DNA of 64,000 nucleotides, from assembly GCA_032768795.1 (NCBI GenBank), contig CP136493.1, forward strand, positions 1,240,001 to 1,304,000. Direction: 5' to 3'. Shown here piece by piece: positions 11,179 through 26,248 of this stretch. A program made the translations under genes and the position numbers. The number at the start of each line of letters is the position of its first letter. Position 1 is the stretch's first letter. The stretch comes from Tremella fuciformis (lineage: Eukaryota; Basidiomycota; Tremellomycetes; Tremellales; Tremellaceae). Under the pieces are notes generated by a model, which saw only the letters and a program-made list of their open reading frames with translations, did no database searches and was not told the DNA's origin.

Positions 11179-11937
11179 ATGCGCCGCGGACCCGGGCTCT
11201 CGGCCCTCTCGCGGCACTCCGCCACCACCGCCCAGTACTCCTCGCTCTCATCGAGCATCTCGCAATCGCAGCTCGCGGCACTCAGCACGTCGCTCGCGCA
11301 GTTCCGCGAGAGCCTGCAGGCCTTTGCGCAGAAACACCGCGACGACATCCGGCGCGACCCGGCGTTTCGGCACCAGTTCCAGAAGATGTGCGCGGCCATC
11401 GGCGTCGACCCCCTGCAGGCGCAGGCGGGCGGAGCCACTGGGGCCAGCGGGGCGTGGAGCCGCCTGGGGCTGGGCGAATGGACGTACGAGCTCGCAGTGC
11501 AGATTGTCGATGTGTGCGTGAGCACGCGTGCGCTGAACGGCGGGCTGGTCGAGCTGCGCGACCTGATCCGCCGCGTGGAGCGCATGCGCGGCCAGGCGGG
11601 CGTGACGCCCGCCGATGTGGAGCGCAGCATCGCCCTGCTCGACCCGCTCCGCGCGGGATACGCGATTGTCGACCTGGGCGGCACGCGATATGTGCGCAGC
11701 GTGCCCCGGGAGCTGGATACGGATCAGGGGATCCTGCTTGTCCTCGCCGCCAGTGCGGGTGGGCGAGTGACCCCGGCGGCAGTCAAGGCGCATACGGGCT
11801 GGACAGACGTGCGCGCTCGCGCGGCGGTGGACAATTGTATTATGCGCGACGGGCTGGGCTGGGTCGACGAGCAGGACTCGGCCAGTGGCGGCGGCCAGGT
11901 TGTATGGATTCTCGCGGCGGTAGAGTTTGATGCATGA
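11179..11937 (+). CDS. SNF8: ESCRT-II subunit SNF8/VPS22 (EAP30)
   Basis: A single exon of 252 residues. It opens with the family start M-R-R-G-P-G-L-S-A-L, then a helical segment (S-Q-S-Q-L-A-A-L-S-T-S-L-A-Q-F-R) and F-R-H-Q-F-Q-K-M-C-A-A-I-G-V-D-P-L. The two winged-helix domains follow, including L-G-E-W-T-Y-E-L-A-V-Q-I-V-D-V-C and an end with G-L-G-W-V-D-E-Q. Length matches VPS22 from other fungi (about 230-260). As part of ESCRT-II with VPS25 and VPS36 it sorts ubiquitinated cargo into multivesicular bodies. The ATG at 11179 is chosen because it gives the conserved M-R-R-G start; an in-frame GTG six bases upstream is not a eukaryotic start. The gene has no introns, unlike most neighbours. 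Confidence 0.93.
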   Translation: MRRGPGLSALSRHSATTAQYSSLSSSISQSQLAALSTSLAQFRESLQAFAQKHRDDIRRDPAFRHQFQKMCAAIGVDPLQAQAGGATGASGAWSRLGLGEWTYELAVQIVDVCVSTRALNGGLVELRDLIRRVERMRGQAGVTPADVERSIALLDPLRAGYAIVDLGGTRYVRSVPRELDTDQGILLVLAASAGGRVTPAAVKAHTGWTDVRARAAVDNCIMRDGLGWVDEQDSASGGGQVVWILAAVEFDA

Positions 11938-12258
11938 TCATACGACTGGTACATCACACTCGCCTCTGTCCGCCTTGCACTCGACTGATTTGCGTCGGTC
12001 AAGTCTCGACCGCAGTCTCTGCTAGCTCATTCGGAGGGATACTGGTACATACTATGCAGGAGTTCCCCTTGACGCTCGTCAATGGACACGTTGCGACTGA
12101 AACGAAGAAAAAAGACGAAAAAAGCAGTGGGTGAAAGAGTATGACAGAAAAATTGTCCATAGCAATCGATTCGAGCAGACCCCTTGTCTCGCTGAATCGA
12201 GGCCGAGTAAACTTGTTTTGATACTGAAGATGAGGTGAGGTCGTGTCCGCTGCCGTGA
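11938..12258. other. Convergent intergenic region SNF8/LRG1
   Basis: Holds only the 3' flanks of two converging genes. No other structure seen. Confidence 0.5.
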
Positions 12259-15200
12259 CTACCGGTGATCGTGGGCGCTTGTCGGTGTCCACGCCCTTTC
12301 TCGCTCGGCCTGAAAACTACGTCGTTCACGTTCCTCTCCGGGCCCCGGACTGCTTGGAGCGGAGCCTCTACTCGACTGTCGGCTGCCATTTGCACTGCCT
12401 TGGAACGGACCCCGCCAGGGGGTACTTTGAGGAGAGCCGATGGCCTGGTGCAGACTCTGTTGACTGCCCGCGTGCGAGTGCGGGTTCTGAATCCAGCTGG
12501 TCGGTCTCGACTGGCCAGTCCCGCTCGGAGAAGGACCACGGAATTGACTGCCGCCGCCGGGGCCATGCCCTCGTTCGCCGTTTTCTGCCATCGCCAGGGA
12601 TGCGGACAGAGTGCCGTCGGACCTATGGGCGCTGAGTCGAGGATCACTACGACCAGTGGGGATCGGTCCGGAATCGTGACGAGTCATGTTGGAGAGGTTG
12701 CTTCGCGACTGCGGCCCTCGCGCTTGCATGTACTTGGCACAGTGGCGATGAATCTCTTTCGGCGGCAAATCCAGCTCCTTCGCGAAAATCTGGTAAATCC
12801 CTTCATTGATAACGAAGAGAAGCTCGTTTGGCACGTGATAGAAGTCGTCTTGCGCTTCGAGTAGCTCCTGAACCGCAGAGATGCCGATGAATGATTCATC
12901 CTTGGCAGCATTCGCACTTTTGGCGTACAGGATAGAAGGGGTGATGACCGTAGCGAGGTTGCCGAGATCCATTTTCGATCCAGTCTCTTCGTCTCGGTAG
13001 GAGAATGAAGCTACCCAGCGGAGGAAGACAAAGAGGACTTCCATTGTGTCACGGTTGCTGCGCGGAAGTAGGGTCACAAGTAGGTGCAACACTCGACGTC
13101 GGTCTTCGACATTCGGCATAGCTGAAGGTCAGTCCAGCTACTCGGCAGGAACAAGGAACAAAGCGACTAACACGCTGCAGCGCAAAACAGCTTGTGCAGC
13201 CGGAATGTCAACAGAGGGTCCGGCAACTCCCTCAAGAACCGTTTCAACAGTGCAGCCAGCTGCACTGGGTTCTCCTCCGACAGGACGACATTGGTCGAAT
13301 CCTTGTCCAATGCTTCCGAAAGCTGCTGCAAGCGACGGATATTCCCGTTCTTTCGGAAAATACCCTCGATCGCCATGTCCTGCTGCCGCATGGTTGAGAT
13401 GATGTCCTCAATGATCTCGGGCACGCGAAGCTGGGCATTCGAGGCCCCGAGGTGAGAGTCTGATCCAGTCTTCTCCACCAGGACTTCAATGGGTACGCCG
13501 AAAACGCCTGCGGGTCAGTTGACATAAATTCGGAATCGTGTGACCAACCTTTCTTCTTCTGGTCTTTCTTTGCGTTCCCCTTGAAGATCTTGTTCCACCA
13601 CTGGCTCTTGCGGACATCGAGCAGTTCGAGAACGTCGTCCAACTCAATCAGGTGGCCGATACCTGTCCGAAGCAATACGAGAAGTGCGAAATGCCGAATG
13701 ATCAGGCTTTGCAGTTGATTCAAACCTGACAGCAATGGTCGTCCATCATCTCGTCTCGATTGATCCGCCAGCATCGGAATATCGCCCAAAGTGATCGCAT
13801 CATCTTCCGGTTGAATCCGAGTCGCAGACAGGAGATCGTTAGGTTCGTCTATCTCGTTCTCGTTGATAATCATGACAGAGGTGTTGTTGCGCGCGAAAGG
13901 CGGACGCAGCACATCGACCGATGAAGATTGCGGCGGCTCATCCCCGTTGGTTTGAAGCTGGAAATCCAAATCGAAGCCGGAAGGCACCTGTGAGTTACGT
14001 GCTGACACGATGTGTCCGTTGGCATCCGCCATACGCCCTGCTGGTGACTCGACCACAGTGGACCGCTGAGGTATCCGAGCGGTCGAGGACAGCTTGCGAT
14101 CAAGCGTCACAGACTTCATTCGTTTGACATCCATGTCCATACGACCGGTGATGGCAGGGTCCTCAATGTGTCTTCCGCGTACTATGCATCAGTCTCATTT
14201 TCGTCGACGATCAGACAACGCACCACTGGGCAGGTCGTGGTTTACCCTGAAGTGTACGTATAACCGCCGCAGAGCGATGTGGAGCAAGAAGGCATACTGC
14301 TCAAGGCGGGTGACTGATGCGAACCCCTGCCGGCTTTGATCGGAATGATGCATCGAGCAGTAGATAGTCCGGGGAGGTTCGACGCGTGAGGCTGGTGGCT
14401 CGAAGAAGAACTCGTCGACACGCGGGGGAAAGCGTTTAGCAGGTCGAGGTGGTGGCGGAGCGAAGTTCTCCTCGGATGATTTCGTCTCATCTACCTCTTC
14501 GACCAGAGCGCCGATGGCTTTCTCGCCGCAGGTCACGCAGTCGACACACGCAGAATGCCAACGATTGAACATGCCGAGACGTATGCAGTCTTCTTCGATA
14601 GCTGCACGACATTGGGCGCAGACTTCTGGGGGTATATAGTCCTCGTCGTGAGGACCTCGCAGGGTTGTTTCACCCGTCACCTCGGACTTAGGCCATCAGC
14701 TTGCGGAACGTCGCTAGGCAACAGTCCACTCACAGCCAGAGATCGATAGCCATACGCGATACCTTGGGTACTTGGGACGTATCCTTGAGGATGCCTTGTC
14801 AACGCATCAATGCTACGCTTTATCTGTTCTTCATCGCTTAGCATCGGGGTGTCGGGCTCGTGGAGGTCCTTTGGCGGTATGTCGGGCACATCACCTCGCT
14901 TTGGGACACTTGGATCGGATGCATCAATCGCCAGAAGATTGAGTCGCGCTAGCGCGTTTGTCATGGCGGTTTTGTTTCCGTGATCACGCTCGAGTTTGAT
15001 GGATCCCGTGAGGGCGATGCGAATGAGAATCTTCAAGTAGTGTGCGAGCTGGGTGATCAGATTGAAGAGGTCTTGGTTGTTCGGCGAATTGGGGACATTC
15101 GGGGAGATCTGAGACATCATGGAGAACAGGTTGACAAGCTTGCGACATAGTTGCTTGGCTTCACGAGCGTGAGACATGCCTGGCGGTCAGTCAAGTCTGA

Positions 15201-17291
15201 ATCAGCGGGACGGGCCTGGGACCTCACCTTTGACACCGGCCTGGGCGAATTGGGCCTCGAGATCGTCGATCACGGCAAAGAGTGCCTCGACGTGTAGGAT
15301 GAAGCGTTCCGCCAATAGGATGATGTCCAGCAGCTGTTTCCCGTTGACGGCGCGCAGCATGTCGCCGATCAAGGCAGCAGAGCTCTCCTCGTATCCGGAG
15401 AGCACGTGCCAGATCTGTTGGACCTTCGTCTCCATGGCCTCTTGTCGATCTTTGAGCTCCTCCGGAGTCATCGACACGTCGGAATTAGGGCTGACACCGA
15501 CACTCTGTGGGGGCGACGCGGCAGAGAGGGAACCTGGGGATGTGCCAGCTCTCGGTGTCATCTCAAGAAGCGACACCGCAGAATTGACGGCGGATGATGC
15601 TGGCGTGTTGAAATGCTTCGAGGCAAGACGGACATTCCAGAACTGATGACGAAGTAAGCTCGACTGTTTCACTACTCCACGTTCCGCAACCTGGCTCGAC
15701 CTCGGATCTCGATGAGCAAGTGACGTGAACGGCTTGGCCCAAGGGCATCACGTCGGTGGAGGGGGGATTGGAGAGATAGGGGCAGAACGGAAAGAAGACC
15801 TACCTTTGATATCATGTAGCATTCCGGATGCCAGCACTCGTCGCGGCCATTTCTGTTCATCTCGACGAACTGTTTCAAAATGGCCGTCTCGCATCCCACG
15901 CACTTGACGGCGAATTTGGTCGAATAGTGGAAGTGACAGTCTGGACTCCATCAGATCCACGTTATCTGGCGACCAGATAGGTACTGACAGACTCTGCCTC
16001 CGTGCTCATAGTATGAGTCATTGGGTCCAAAGACGGTGTCGCACTCGGAGCACGTAAAATGCTCCACGTGAAATTTCATACCTGCGTCTCAGACGATCGC
16101 TCCACTTGCATTGCATTGCGCAGCCTCGTGTGAGTCCGCATTACACTCACCACAAGCAGTGATGTAACTGGATCGCAGGGCCTGGTTGCACTTGGAGCAG
16201 ATCAGGTCTAGGCGCGCAAAGTAGTCTCGTTCGCAAAGGGGATACTGCCCTTCCTGATCCTCCACCGGGAAGAACTTGGTGGCGACAACCTTGTTGCAAT
16301 CCTGCCGATCAGCAAACTCATATAAACTGGCGGAACCCACCTTGCAGCGGAAGCAGTCCAGATGGTAGACTTTCTGCAAGGCTCTGACGAACTGCCCGTG
16401 TACAGGCTGGTTGCACTGCCCGCAATATGCTACCGCTTTTCCCCCTACACGCGTCTGCGTGGGCGTCGCACCGCTCGCGTCCTCGAAAGGTCTGGCAGAC
16501 GTGCCCTGTACCGGTGCTCTCGACTGGTCATCCAGATCGGTGAAGGAGGAGCTTCGAGGGGGAATAGGTAGAGGTGTGCCGCTCTGACTGCTCCTTGTAC
16601 TGGCTGCAGACGGTATGCGGGGCTCGGGGAAAGGGATGTGGTACGGGGCTCCAAGAGCTGGATGTGGGTCGTGGGATGACGATGAAAAGTCGGTACGGGG
16701 TTCCGTAGGCGAATGAGAAGGTGTGCTGTGTTTGGAGCCGGACGACGTCCAAGGGTCAGGGGAAGAGGATGATCGTAGGGGTAAGGCAGCGGTGTTGAGG
16801 CCGAGAGCTGGAGGCTTCAGCGGTCCGGACGCTGGTGCACTGCGTGGACCGCCTATCTGCCCGTCATGCCCACTGTCCGCGTTGGACGTAGTGATCCTGG
16901 GCAGTCTCCCTGCCTGGTGTTGCCCCCATCCGTTCCCGGCCGCAGGCTGTGCGGCATCCATCTCCTGCCCATCGCCTCGAATTGTCTGATGGTGTCTTGA
17001 AGAAGATGACGCTACCGAGGTTGGAGACTGGTGAAGCGCATTGTGGGCTTGGGCCAGCGAATGCGATTGAGACGAGCGGCGGGATGACGAGGATTCGCCT
17101 CGATGCAACGTGTGCTCAAACGATGATCGCGGAGACGAGGATATGACAGCCCCTACTGCTGACGCGCCGGTGTACTGGGCATGATACGCGGGGCCTGTAT
17201 GACTGCCGTTGGCGTTGCTGGACGAGGACGGCGGTCTAGGCGACTCTCGACGTTGCGGCAGGTGAAATCGAGGCGTGTTGGGTGACGACAT
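12259..17291 (-). CDS. LRG1: LIM-domain Rho GTPase-activating protein, Lrg1 type
   Basis: Ten exons read right to left: 17291-16341, 16301-16151, 16081-15989, 15940-15804, 15642-15228, 15179-14734, 14686-14224, 14181-13549, 13507-13172, 13121-12259. They total 4,488 nt and 1,495 residues in frame. The N-terminal ~280 residues are Ser/Pro-rich. LIM domains follow: A-Y-C-G-Q-C-N-Q-P-V, then I-C-S-K-C-N-Q-A-L, V-K-C-V-G-C-E-T-A-I-L-K, and a later A-Q-C-R-A-A-I-E-E. The C-terminal third is a RhoGAP domain (G-V-F-G-V-P-I-E-V-L-V) with the arginine finger in G-I-F-R-K-N-G and K-R-F-L-R-E-L-P-D-P-L-L. A Ser/Arg-rich tail ends the protein. Several LIMs plus the F-W-N-V-R-L-A linker is the Lrg1 layout; Lrg1 switches off Rho1 in cell-wall and fusion control. 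Intron 4 (15643-15803, 161 nt) is about three times the usual length. Confidence 0.9.
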
Positions 17292-17984
17292 GGCGTGTCT
17301 GGTCTGCCTAGCCACGATGCCTGGTCACACTGCCCTCCTTCCGTGTCTCTCAGCCCGTCTTGGACTGTATCGAACGCGCTTCGTTGGCCTTGCTGGTCGC
17401 TCGGGGATTTGGGGGACTGGCGCGCCCGCCCTTCCGGATCTTGCACACGCCAAGTCGTCTGACGAAGCGCGACCTTTGCGCGCTAAAGGATCATCGGACG
17501 CATGCACTGGTTTGATCCCCGGCGCGAAGGGTGCTGTGGGGGGCTGTAGACTTGGAGAGAATCAAGATGAGGGCCGAGATGAGAGGGGATGAGAGAGCAA
17601 GAGAGACAGAGGGCTACAACAAGAGTCAGGGCGAGCAGCTGGAACAGCGCGTGGCAACCAGGGGGACAAGTCATCCGGGAAAATAGGCGCGTCACAGCTT
17701 CCCCTCCGTTCACAACAAACGATGTCTGGTCGAGTGCTTACCTGACCCCTCGACAAGCCCAACGATGATGCTGGCGACGATGACCTCCGCCATGATCCAA
17801 GCTGAGGTTGTTGATGAAGCTTCTGAAGAGACTCCATCGCGCCGGTCCGATAGCCGGCACACCGCCTCCCTGATGGCTCGCTCCAGGCGGTACATGCAAC
17901 ATGAGGACGACAAGCTACTAACGCTACAGGAGGTTTATACAATCTGGGCTCGCCAAGATATGCCTACTGGCATGCCCCGGATCA
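17292..17984. other. Upstream region of LRG1, tandem - strand genes
   Basis: No firm gene. On the - strand there is a short hydrophobic stretch (M-A-E-V-I-V-A-S-I-I-V-G-L-V-E-G-S, near 17795-17745) ending at a good donor (GTAAGC). It could be a tiny upstream exon, but I cannot link it to a downstream frame. Otherwise this appears to be LRG1 promoter/leader and the 3' flank of the gene at 17985. Confidence 0.4.
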
Positions 17985-19433
17985 TCACACTTCCCTGTGT
18001 AACCCTCTTCTGACTCGATCGCCAGAGGAAGAAGGCATCGTCGGCATCGAAGCAAGCTCGTCCGACTCGGAACCAATCTCGAATCGTTCGTCGGCGTCTG
18101 GGTATCTTTGGTCTTGATAGGCGTACAGAACTGCTTCGAGCTCATCATCGGTAGGTACAGCCATCAAAGAGCTCGAGATGGGGCCAACTTCTTGATCGGT
18201 ATTGAACTGATTATACGCCTCGAGTTGCTGTTGTCGAACGATGGCAAGCTCGTCCAGATCTTCCGCTTCGCGTCGATCTTGAGTATTGTCTGACGCAGGC
18301 GCTCGCTCTTTGCCTTTCCCCTTTGCATCTCGCGAGGGTAGAGAAGAGCCTCCGAAAGGATTTAGGCTCTCTTTGCGTCTGGGGAGTGTGTTGAAATCCA
18401 CCATTTCCATGGCCTCATTCTTCGTCAGAGTCCCCGGTCGTCGATTGGGTCGTCCGGATGGAGTCACCTCTCCGAGGCCGGCCTGGTGCCGCCGCCTTGC
18501 CCCCGCGCTCATCTCTCTGCTGCGGCCACGAGTTGGGGCGGACAAAGCGATGTCGACGCCGACGGCGCTGACGGTCAATGCCTCGACAATGCCGCCTTCG
18601 CCTGGCTTCTCCGGTGTTTCCTCCTTTTTCGAATAACCGCTTGGGAAAGGTCCAGAAATCTTGTCTTTGCTGATGCCGTGCCTTTCCGGGGTGCTTTCGT
18701 GCACGGCAGCTGTGCTTGTCGAGCCCAACGGTTGCGGTGCGACTCGGCGCATGGCGTCCAGACCTCGGCTGTATCGGCGGATCGCAACGAGATGTCGGAT
18801 ATCATCTAGGTCTGTCAGGTCCATTTGAGGGGGGTGTCGCGCATCCGCCGGCAGCCGGTGGATCTCGATCCAAAGCCGTCCCATCCAGAACAACTGCGCC
18901 ATAAACACGCCATCCAGGATGATGTTGAAGAAGATCGAGACACCGAGTCCCGTCTTTCGATAGGGGGTAAGATCATGAAGTAGATGGGACTGCCAGGCAA
19001 TGATCCAGATGATGAGGTTCGCTACGCCATGAGCTAGCATCGCACATCTTTCCATGACGAACCCGAGGTGAGCACGATGGTGTAAAGCTGCAGAGCGGCA
19101 ACTGGACCAACGAGATGACATGTGGCCCAAGCTTGATCGTCGCCGGCCCAACTTCTGACGGTCAAAGCTAGCACGGCGCTTAAATCTCACTCCTTGAAGG
19201 AAACCACGACGTTCCACACAATCCCACCGAAGATCAACAACATGTCGGTCGCTGGCATGGCGATCCAAGCGCCCCCTTCTGGTGGATTTACGACCATACT
19301 GGACAGGAAGATAATGATGCTCGTGAAGAAGTGGAACAGCTGTGTGATACTCAGCGTCGACAGAATCGATGAGTGAGTGACCCACCAAGGAGGCGTGCGA
19401 ACCGGGGCGCAAGTGATACGTTGCGGGTGGCAT
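17985..19433 (-). CDS. Multi-pass membrane protein with long cytosolic tail, unknown
   Basis: I do not recognise the family. After splicing, the N-terminal ~170 residues hold about four to five hydrophobic spans: T-Q-L-F-H-F-F-T-S-I-I-I-F-L-S-S, M-L-L-I-F-G-G-I-V-W-N-V-V-V, V-A-A-L-Q-L-Y-T-I-V-L-T-S, L-I-I-W-I-I-A-W, and V-S-I-F-F-N-I-I-L-D-G-V-F. The remaining two thirds is a hydrophilic Ser/Pro/Arg/Glu-rich tail. Introns near 19187-19152 (GTGAGA donor) and 19059-19021 (GTTCGT donor, GCTAGCTCAT branch) fuse the spans into one frame. The first exon is uncertain: starting at the ATG at 19433 requires splicing after 14 nt (19433-19420) to a CTGAG acceptor. Otherwise translation would begin at a later Met (M-V-V-N-P-P-E-G-G). 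It is divergent from ALA1 across about 610 bp. Confidence 0.6.
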   Translation of the reverse strand: MPPATYHLRPGSHASLVGHSLIDSVDAEYHTAVPLLHEHHYLPVQYGRKSTRRGRLDRHASDRHVVDLRWDCVERRGFLQGVRFKRRASFDRQKLGRRRSSLGHMSSRWSSCRSAALHHRAHLGFVMERCAMLAHGVANLIIWIIAWQSHLLHDLTPYRKTGLGVSIFFNIILDGVFMAQLFWMGRLWIEIHRLPADARHPPQMDLTDLDDIRHLVAIRRYSRGLDAMRRVAPQPLGSTSTAAVHESTPERHGISKDKISGPFPSGYSKKEETPEKPGEGGIVEALTVSAVGVDIALSAPTRGRSREMSAGARRRHQAGLGEVTPSGRPNRRPGTLTKNEAMEMVDFNTLPRRKESLNPFGGSSLPSRDAKGKGKERAPASDNTQDRREAEDLDELAIVRQQQLEAYNQFNTDQEVGPISSSLMAVPTDDELEAVLYAYQDQRYPDADERFEIGSESDELASMPTMPSSSGDRVRRGLHREV

Positions 19434-19906
19434 GGTGACTGACAGGCTGCGCCCACAGTGACGGTGTCGGAAAGTCCAAGCTGTTCACAGTGCGGTGTGG
19501 AGTCCGATGTCAAAGACGCTTACTCTGCTATCTGACGTGGAAGTGAGTGAGAGAATAGATGAGATGGGAAATGAGTCTGGCCGACACGCGACTGTCTTTC
19601 AATGACGTTGACGTTGACATTCCGATCACCGCCCCTGGGCACAAAGTCAGTCAGATATGAAGAATGGCTTTCCGCGTTGCATATTCACTGTCGTTGTTGA
19701 TAAGAGGTGGGATCACAAACGTCACACTGCTAGCTGCCATGTCCTCAGCACCAGACCTGGGCCGGTCAGACGCCATATCTGCCCTTCACAAAGCCCCCCT
19801 TGATGGAAGGATGGAAGTCACGTGACTTATCTAACTCGACAATGGAAATGCTCGCGTTCGCTGTCTCCTTGCTTTATCTACTTAATATCTTTGTTCTCGT
19901 TGTTAG

Positions 19907-20044
19907 TCCATCATACTCGCTCTCTACAGCGCATCGAACGCTGTGAGGTGCACACTGCTCAAGCATCCCATTCAGAGTCCGAAGTTCGTTCGTTCTCATC
20001 AGATCCTGCGTACCCGCCGCTTTCTAGCTCTGCGACCCGGCACG
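19907..20044 (+). other. In-frame upstream extension of ALA1, presequence-like
   Basis: The reading frame is open upstream of the ALA1 ATG to a stop at 19904-19906. It has no ATG but holds near-cognate codons GTG (19943) and CTG (19955), and ACG directly before the ATG (20042). The encoded stretch is basic with no acidic residue ([20 protein letters not shown], then R-R-F-L-A-L-R), like a mitochondrial presequence. Known precedent: yeast ALA1 makes its mitochondrial form from upstream ACG codons. Use here is inference. Confidence 0.4.
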
Positions 20045-23515
<3,471 letters not shown>

Positions 23516-23652
23516 GCAGGTCAAGTGGCTGCACACCATGTACGCTGAATTAAGGTATCTCACATTGACCACATGCACCGCATCTATCTGACTATGTTAC
23601 AAGAGGATGGGACTGACTGATGCGCAATGACTGAACTCGTTTCTCGCCTGAG

Positions 23653-24307
23653 CTATGCTCTCTCGATCTTGGACTCCATCTCGCTGACGCTGACCGCCTG
23701 CCCAGCCTTCTCATCGTAGTCGTCCCATCGGCCCTCCTCGTCTCCTTCGTCCAAGTCAAATTCGAAGCTCTCCAGGCCTTTCTTGCCTGTCTCCTCCCCA
23801 TCTGATCGGCACTTCCACTTGCCGCGAAAGTGGAATTTCGTAAACTCCAGTCCGCGACAGTCGAGGGTGATGAACGGCTGAAATTGACCCGAGGTGGTGT
23901 ACGGTATTGGTGCGGTCGTTTTGGACGGGGGACTAGGGATGAAGGATGCGGAGTGTTCTTTCTGCTGTGTGAGCTCCTTTCCTTCGCCGCTCGCGCACCT
24001 TGCAATTCTGGCACCTCCAGACAAAGTTGGCCGTGCCCCTCGAGCCGGAGATCTCTACCTCGTCCTTGGCGCCGAAAGCGACTGTATTCGGATGCTCCTC
24101 GCGGCAGCTAGAGCACGAGACCTGCCATCAGCTACATCCCTTGAGTCGCGGAAGAGAGTCCACCGTGAAGAAGTACTGGTAGTCGTCGTCGGCTGGCCGA
24201 ACATTGGTCACGCCTTCGAGCTCCATCGAAATGAGCACTCGTAGTTTCTGCTCTCAGCTTGACACCGTGCTCGCCCGCGGCATGGGGCTGTGCAGGCTCA
24301 CCACCAT
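23653..24307 (-). CDS. CXXC zinc-binding protein CZIB family (DUF866)
   Basis: Four exons (24307-24302, 24247-24164, 24121-23999, 23964-23653) total 525 nt and 174 residues. The first exon is six bases (M-V), and its existence is supported by the conserved start M-V-K-L-R-V-L-I-S-M-E-L-E. Two zinc knuckles are visible: C-S-S-C-R-E-E-H-P and W-R-C-Q-N-C-K. The C-terminal half has L-D-C-R-G-L-E and W-D-D-Y-D-E-K-A, the hallmark W-x-D-Y-D of the family (human CZIB/C1orf123). Length matches the family (about 160-175). The molecular role is poorly known; zinc binding through the two CXXC pairs is established for the family. It is divergent from the metacaspase gene across 200 bp. Confidence 0.88.
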
Positions 24308-24507
24308 TATGCTGCGTACGGATGCATGCAAGGTTTACGAGTACTGAGTACATGGCCAAAGGTGTTTGATGGCGGTGTCAATGGTCCCTCGGCAATACCG
24401 GCCTCACACACGGCGGCGACCGACCGATCGTCACCCGTCACCACCTTGTAATCCTTTCTCTCACCCGTTCTATTTTGGCAACGTCACTTCATCCACATCT
24501 CTGCAGC

Positions 24508-26248
24508 ATGTCGTGGAACGCCTACCCCGGCCAGGGTCACCATCAGCAGCAGGGCGGCTACTACAACAACCCCCCGCCGCCTCAGCAGGGCTGGGCGCCC
24601 CCTCCACCGCAGCAGCAGCAGTACGGGTGAGAGCCCATCCGGGGACGCAGCGGCGAGCTGACGGATAGGTATAATCAGTACGCCCCGCCTCCGCCGCCGC
24701 CTCAGCAGTACAACTCTTGGCAGGGCCAAGGTCAAGGTGGCTATGGCCCGCCGACCGGCGCTCCGCCTCCACAGCAGTATCAGCAGACCAGTGCGGGATA
24801 TCGTCCGCCGCCGCCGAACGATGTGAGGCAGTCTTACGGCGCGCCGTACGGAGCCGCGCCCGTCCGTCCGCCCACCGGATCGCAGCACTATGGCCCCCAA
24901 ATGCAAGGTGGTCAGGGCCAGATGCAGCAGCCGTACTTCCAGTACTCTCAGTGTACTGGGCGGCGCAAGGCCCTATGTGTGAGGCGGCCCCCTCGCGTGC
25001 GTAAGTTCAAGCTGACGGCCAGATCGGTATCAACTACACTGGGTCATCTAACGCTCTACGGGGCTGCATCAACGATGCTCACAACGTGCAGAAATTCATT
25101 ATCGGTCAGTCGAAGCGGGCGCGAGCAGTGCGTCGGATCTGATCTGGCAGAGCGATACGGCTACAAGCCTGACGACATTGTCATGCTCACAGACGACGCG
25201 CAGAACCCTCGGCAGATCCCGACACGGGCGAACATGATCCAGGCGATGAGGTGGCTTGTGCAGGGTGCTCAGCCAAACGATGCCCTCTTCTTCCACTAGT
25301 CAGTACTGGTCTGTCTTGCCACATCGTGACTGACTTGCAGCTCGGGTCACGGTGGTCAGACCAAAGATCTGGACGGTGATGAGGATGACGGCTATGACGA
25401 GGTGATCTACCCCCTGGACTTCAAACAGGCGGGACACATCGTGGACGATGAGAGTGAGTAGACCCACCCGACACCTACGAGTGGAGCTGACACTCAGTGT
25501 GGGCCAGAGTCTATGCCCGAACGTAACACGCAGCTGATGACAGTCATGATATCATGGTCCGCCCTCTTCCGGCTGGGTGCCGTCTCACTGCCATCTTCGA
25601 CTCGTGCCACTCTGGCTCGTGCATGGATCTACCCTACATCTACTCCACGGAGGGCAAGATCAAAGAGCCAAATCTACTCGCCGAGGCCGGTCAAGGCCTG
25701 CTCGGTGCTGGAATGAGCTATCTCAGGTCAGAATCCATCTCCTGTACGGTCCCTGGCTGACGCTTGTAGAGGTGATGTAGGCGGCATGATGTCGGGTCTT
25801 ATGAGAATCGGCAAACAAGCCATGAACAACAGCTCGGGCGCCGCAGAGAAGACAAGGCAGACCAAGACATCTCCCGCCGATGTCATCATGTGGTCAGGGT
25901 GCAAGGATTCGCAGACAGTCAGTCGAACGCGCGTGTCTCGGTCGCATGAGCTGATGATCAGAGTGCAGACACGTCAGAAGCTGGTCGGGCGACCGGCGCC
26001 ATGTCATATGTGGGACTGGTCTGCACTTCCGTTTTGAGACTTCGCTGATGGCAGGCTTTCATCGCGGCCTTGACGAAATACCCTCAGCAGAGCTACGTGC
26101 AGCTGCTGAACACTATTCGAGACGAGTTGAGAGGAAGATACGACCAAAAACCCCAGCTGTCTGCCAGTCATCGTGAGCAAGCCTGCCTCGAAACCCTGAC
26201 TCCGTCTGAGTTACAGCCATTGACACGAATATCCTCTTTATTGCTTGA
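24508..26248 (+). CDS. MCA1: Type I metacaspase
   Basis: A caspase-fold cysteine protease that cleaves after Arg/Lys and acts in stress, proteostasis and cell death. The N-terminal prodomain is Gln/Pro/Gly/Tyr-rich (residues about 1-140), as in yeast Mca1. The catalytic domain starts at K-A-L-C-I-G-I-N-Y and continues with L-R-G-C-I-N-D-A. The catalytic His lies in Y-S-G-H-G-G-Q and the catalytic Cys in [16 protein letters not shown] follows the His motif. The C-terminus comes from a final small exon: splicing GTGAGC...TTACAG joins S-A-S-H to [10 protein letters not shown], the usual metacaspase end, with the stop at 26246-26248. Without that splice the frame would run into an unrelated tail. 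Several short introns interrupt the gene. Confidence 0.95.

Noticed and set aside
17483..17942. Possible small membrane-protein gene upstream of LRG1 on the - strand
   Set aside because: A hydrophobic start and a donor are visible, but no acceptor joins it to a sensible downstream frame.
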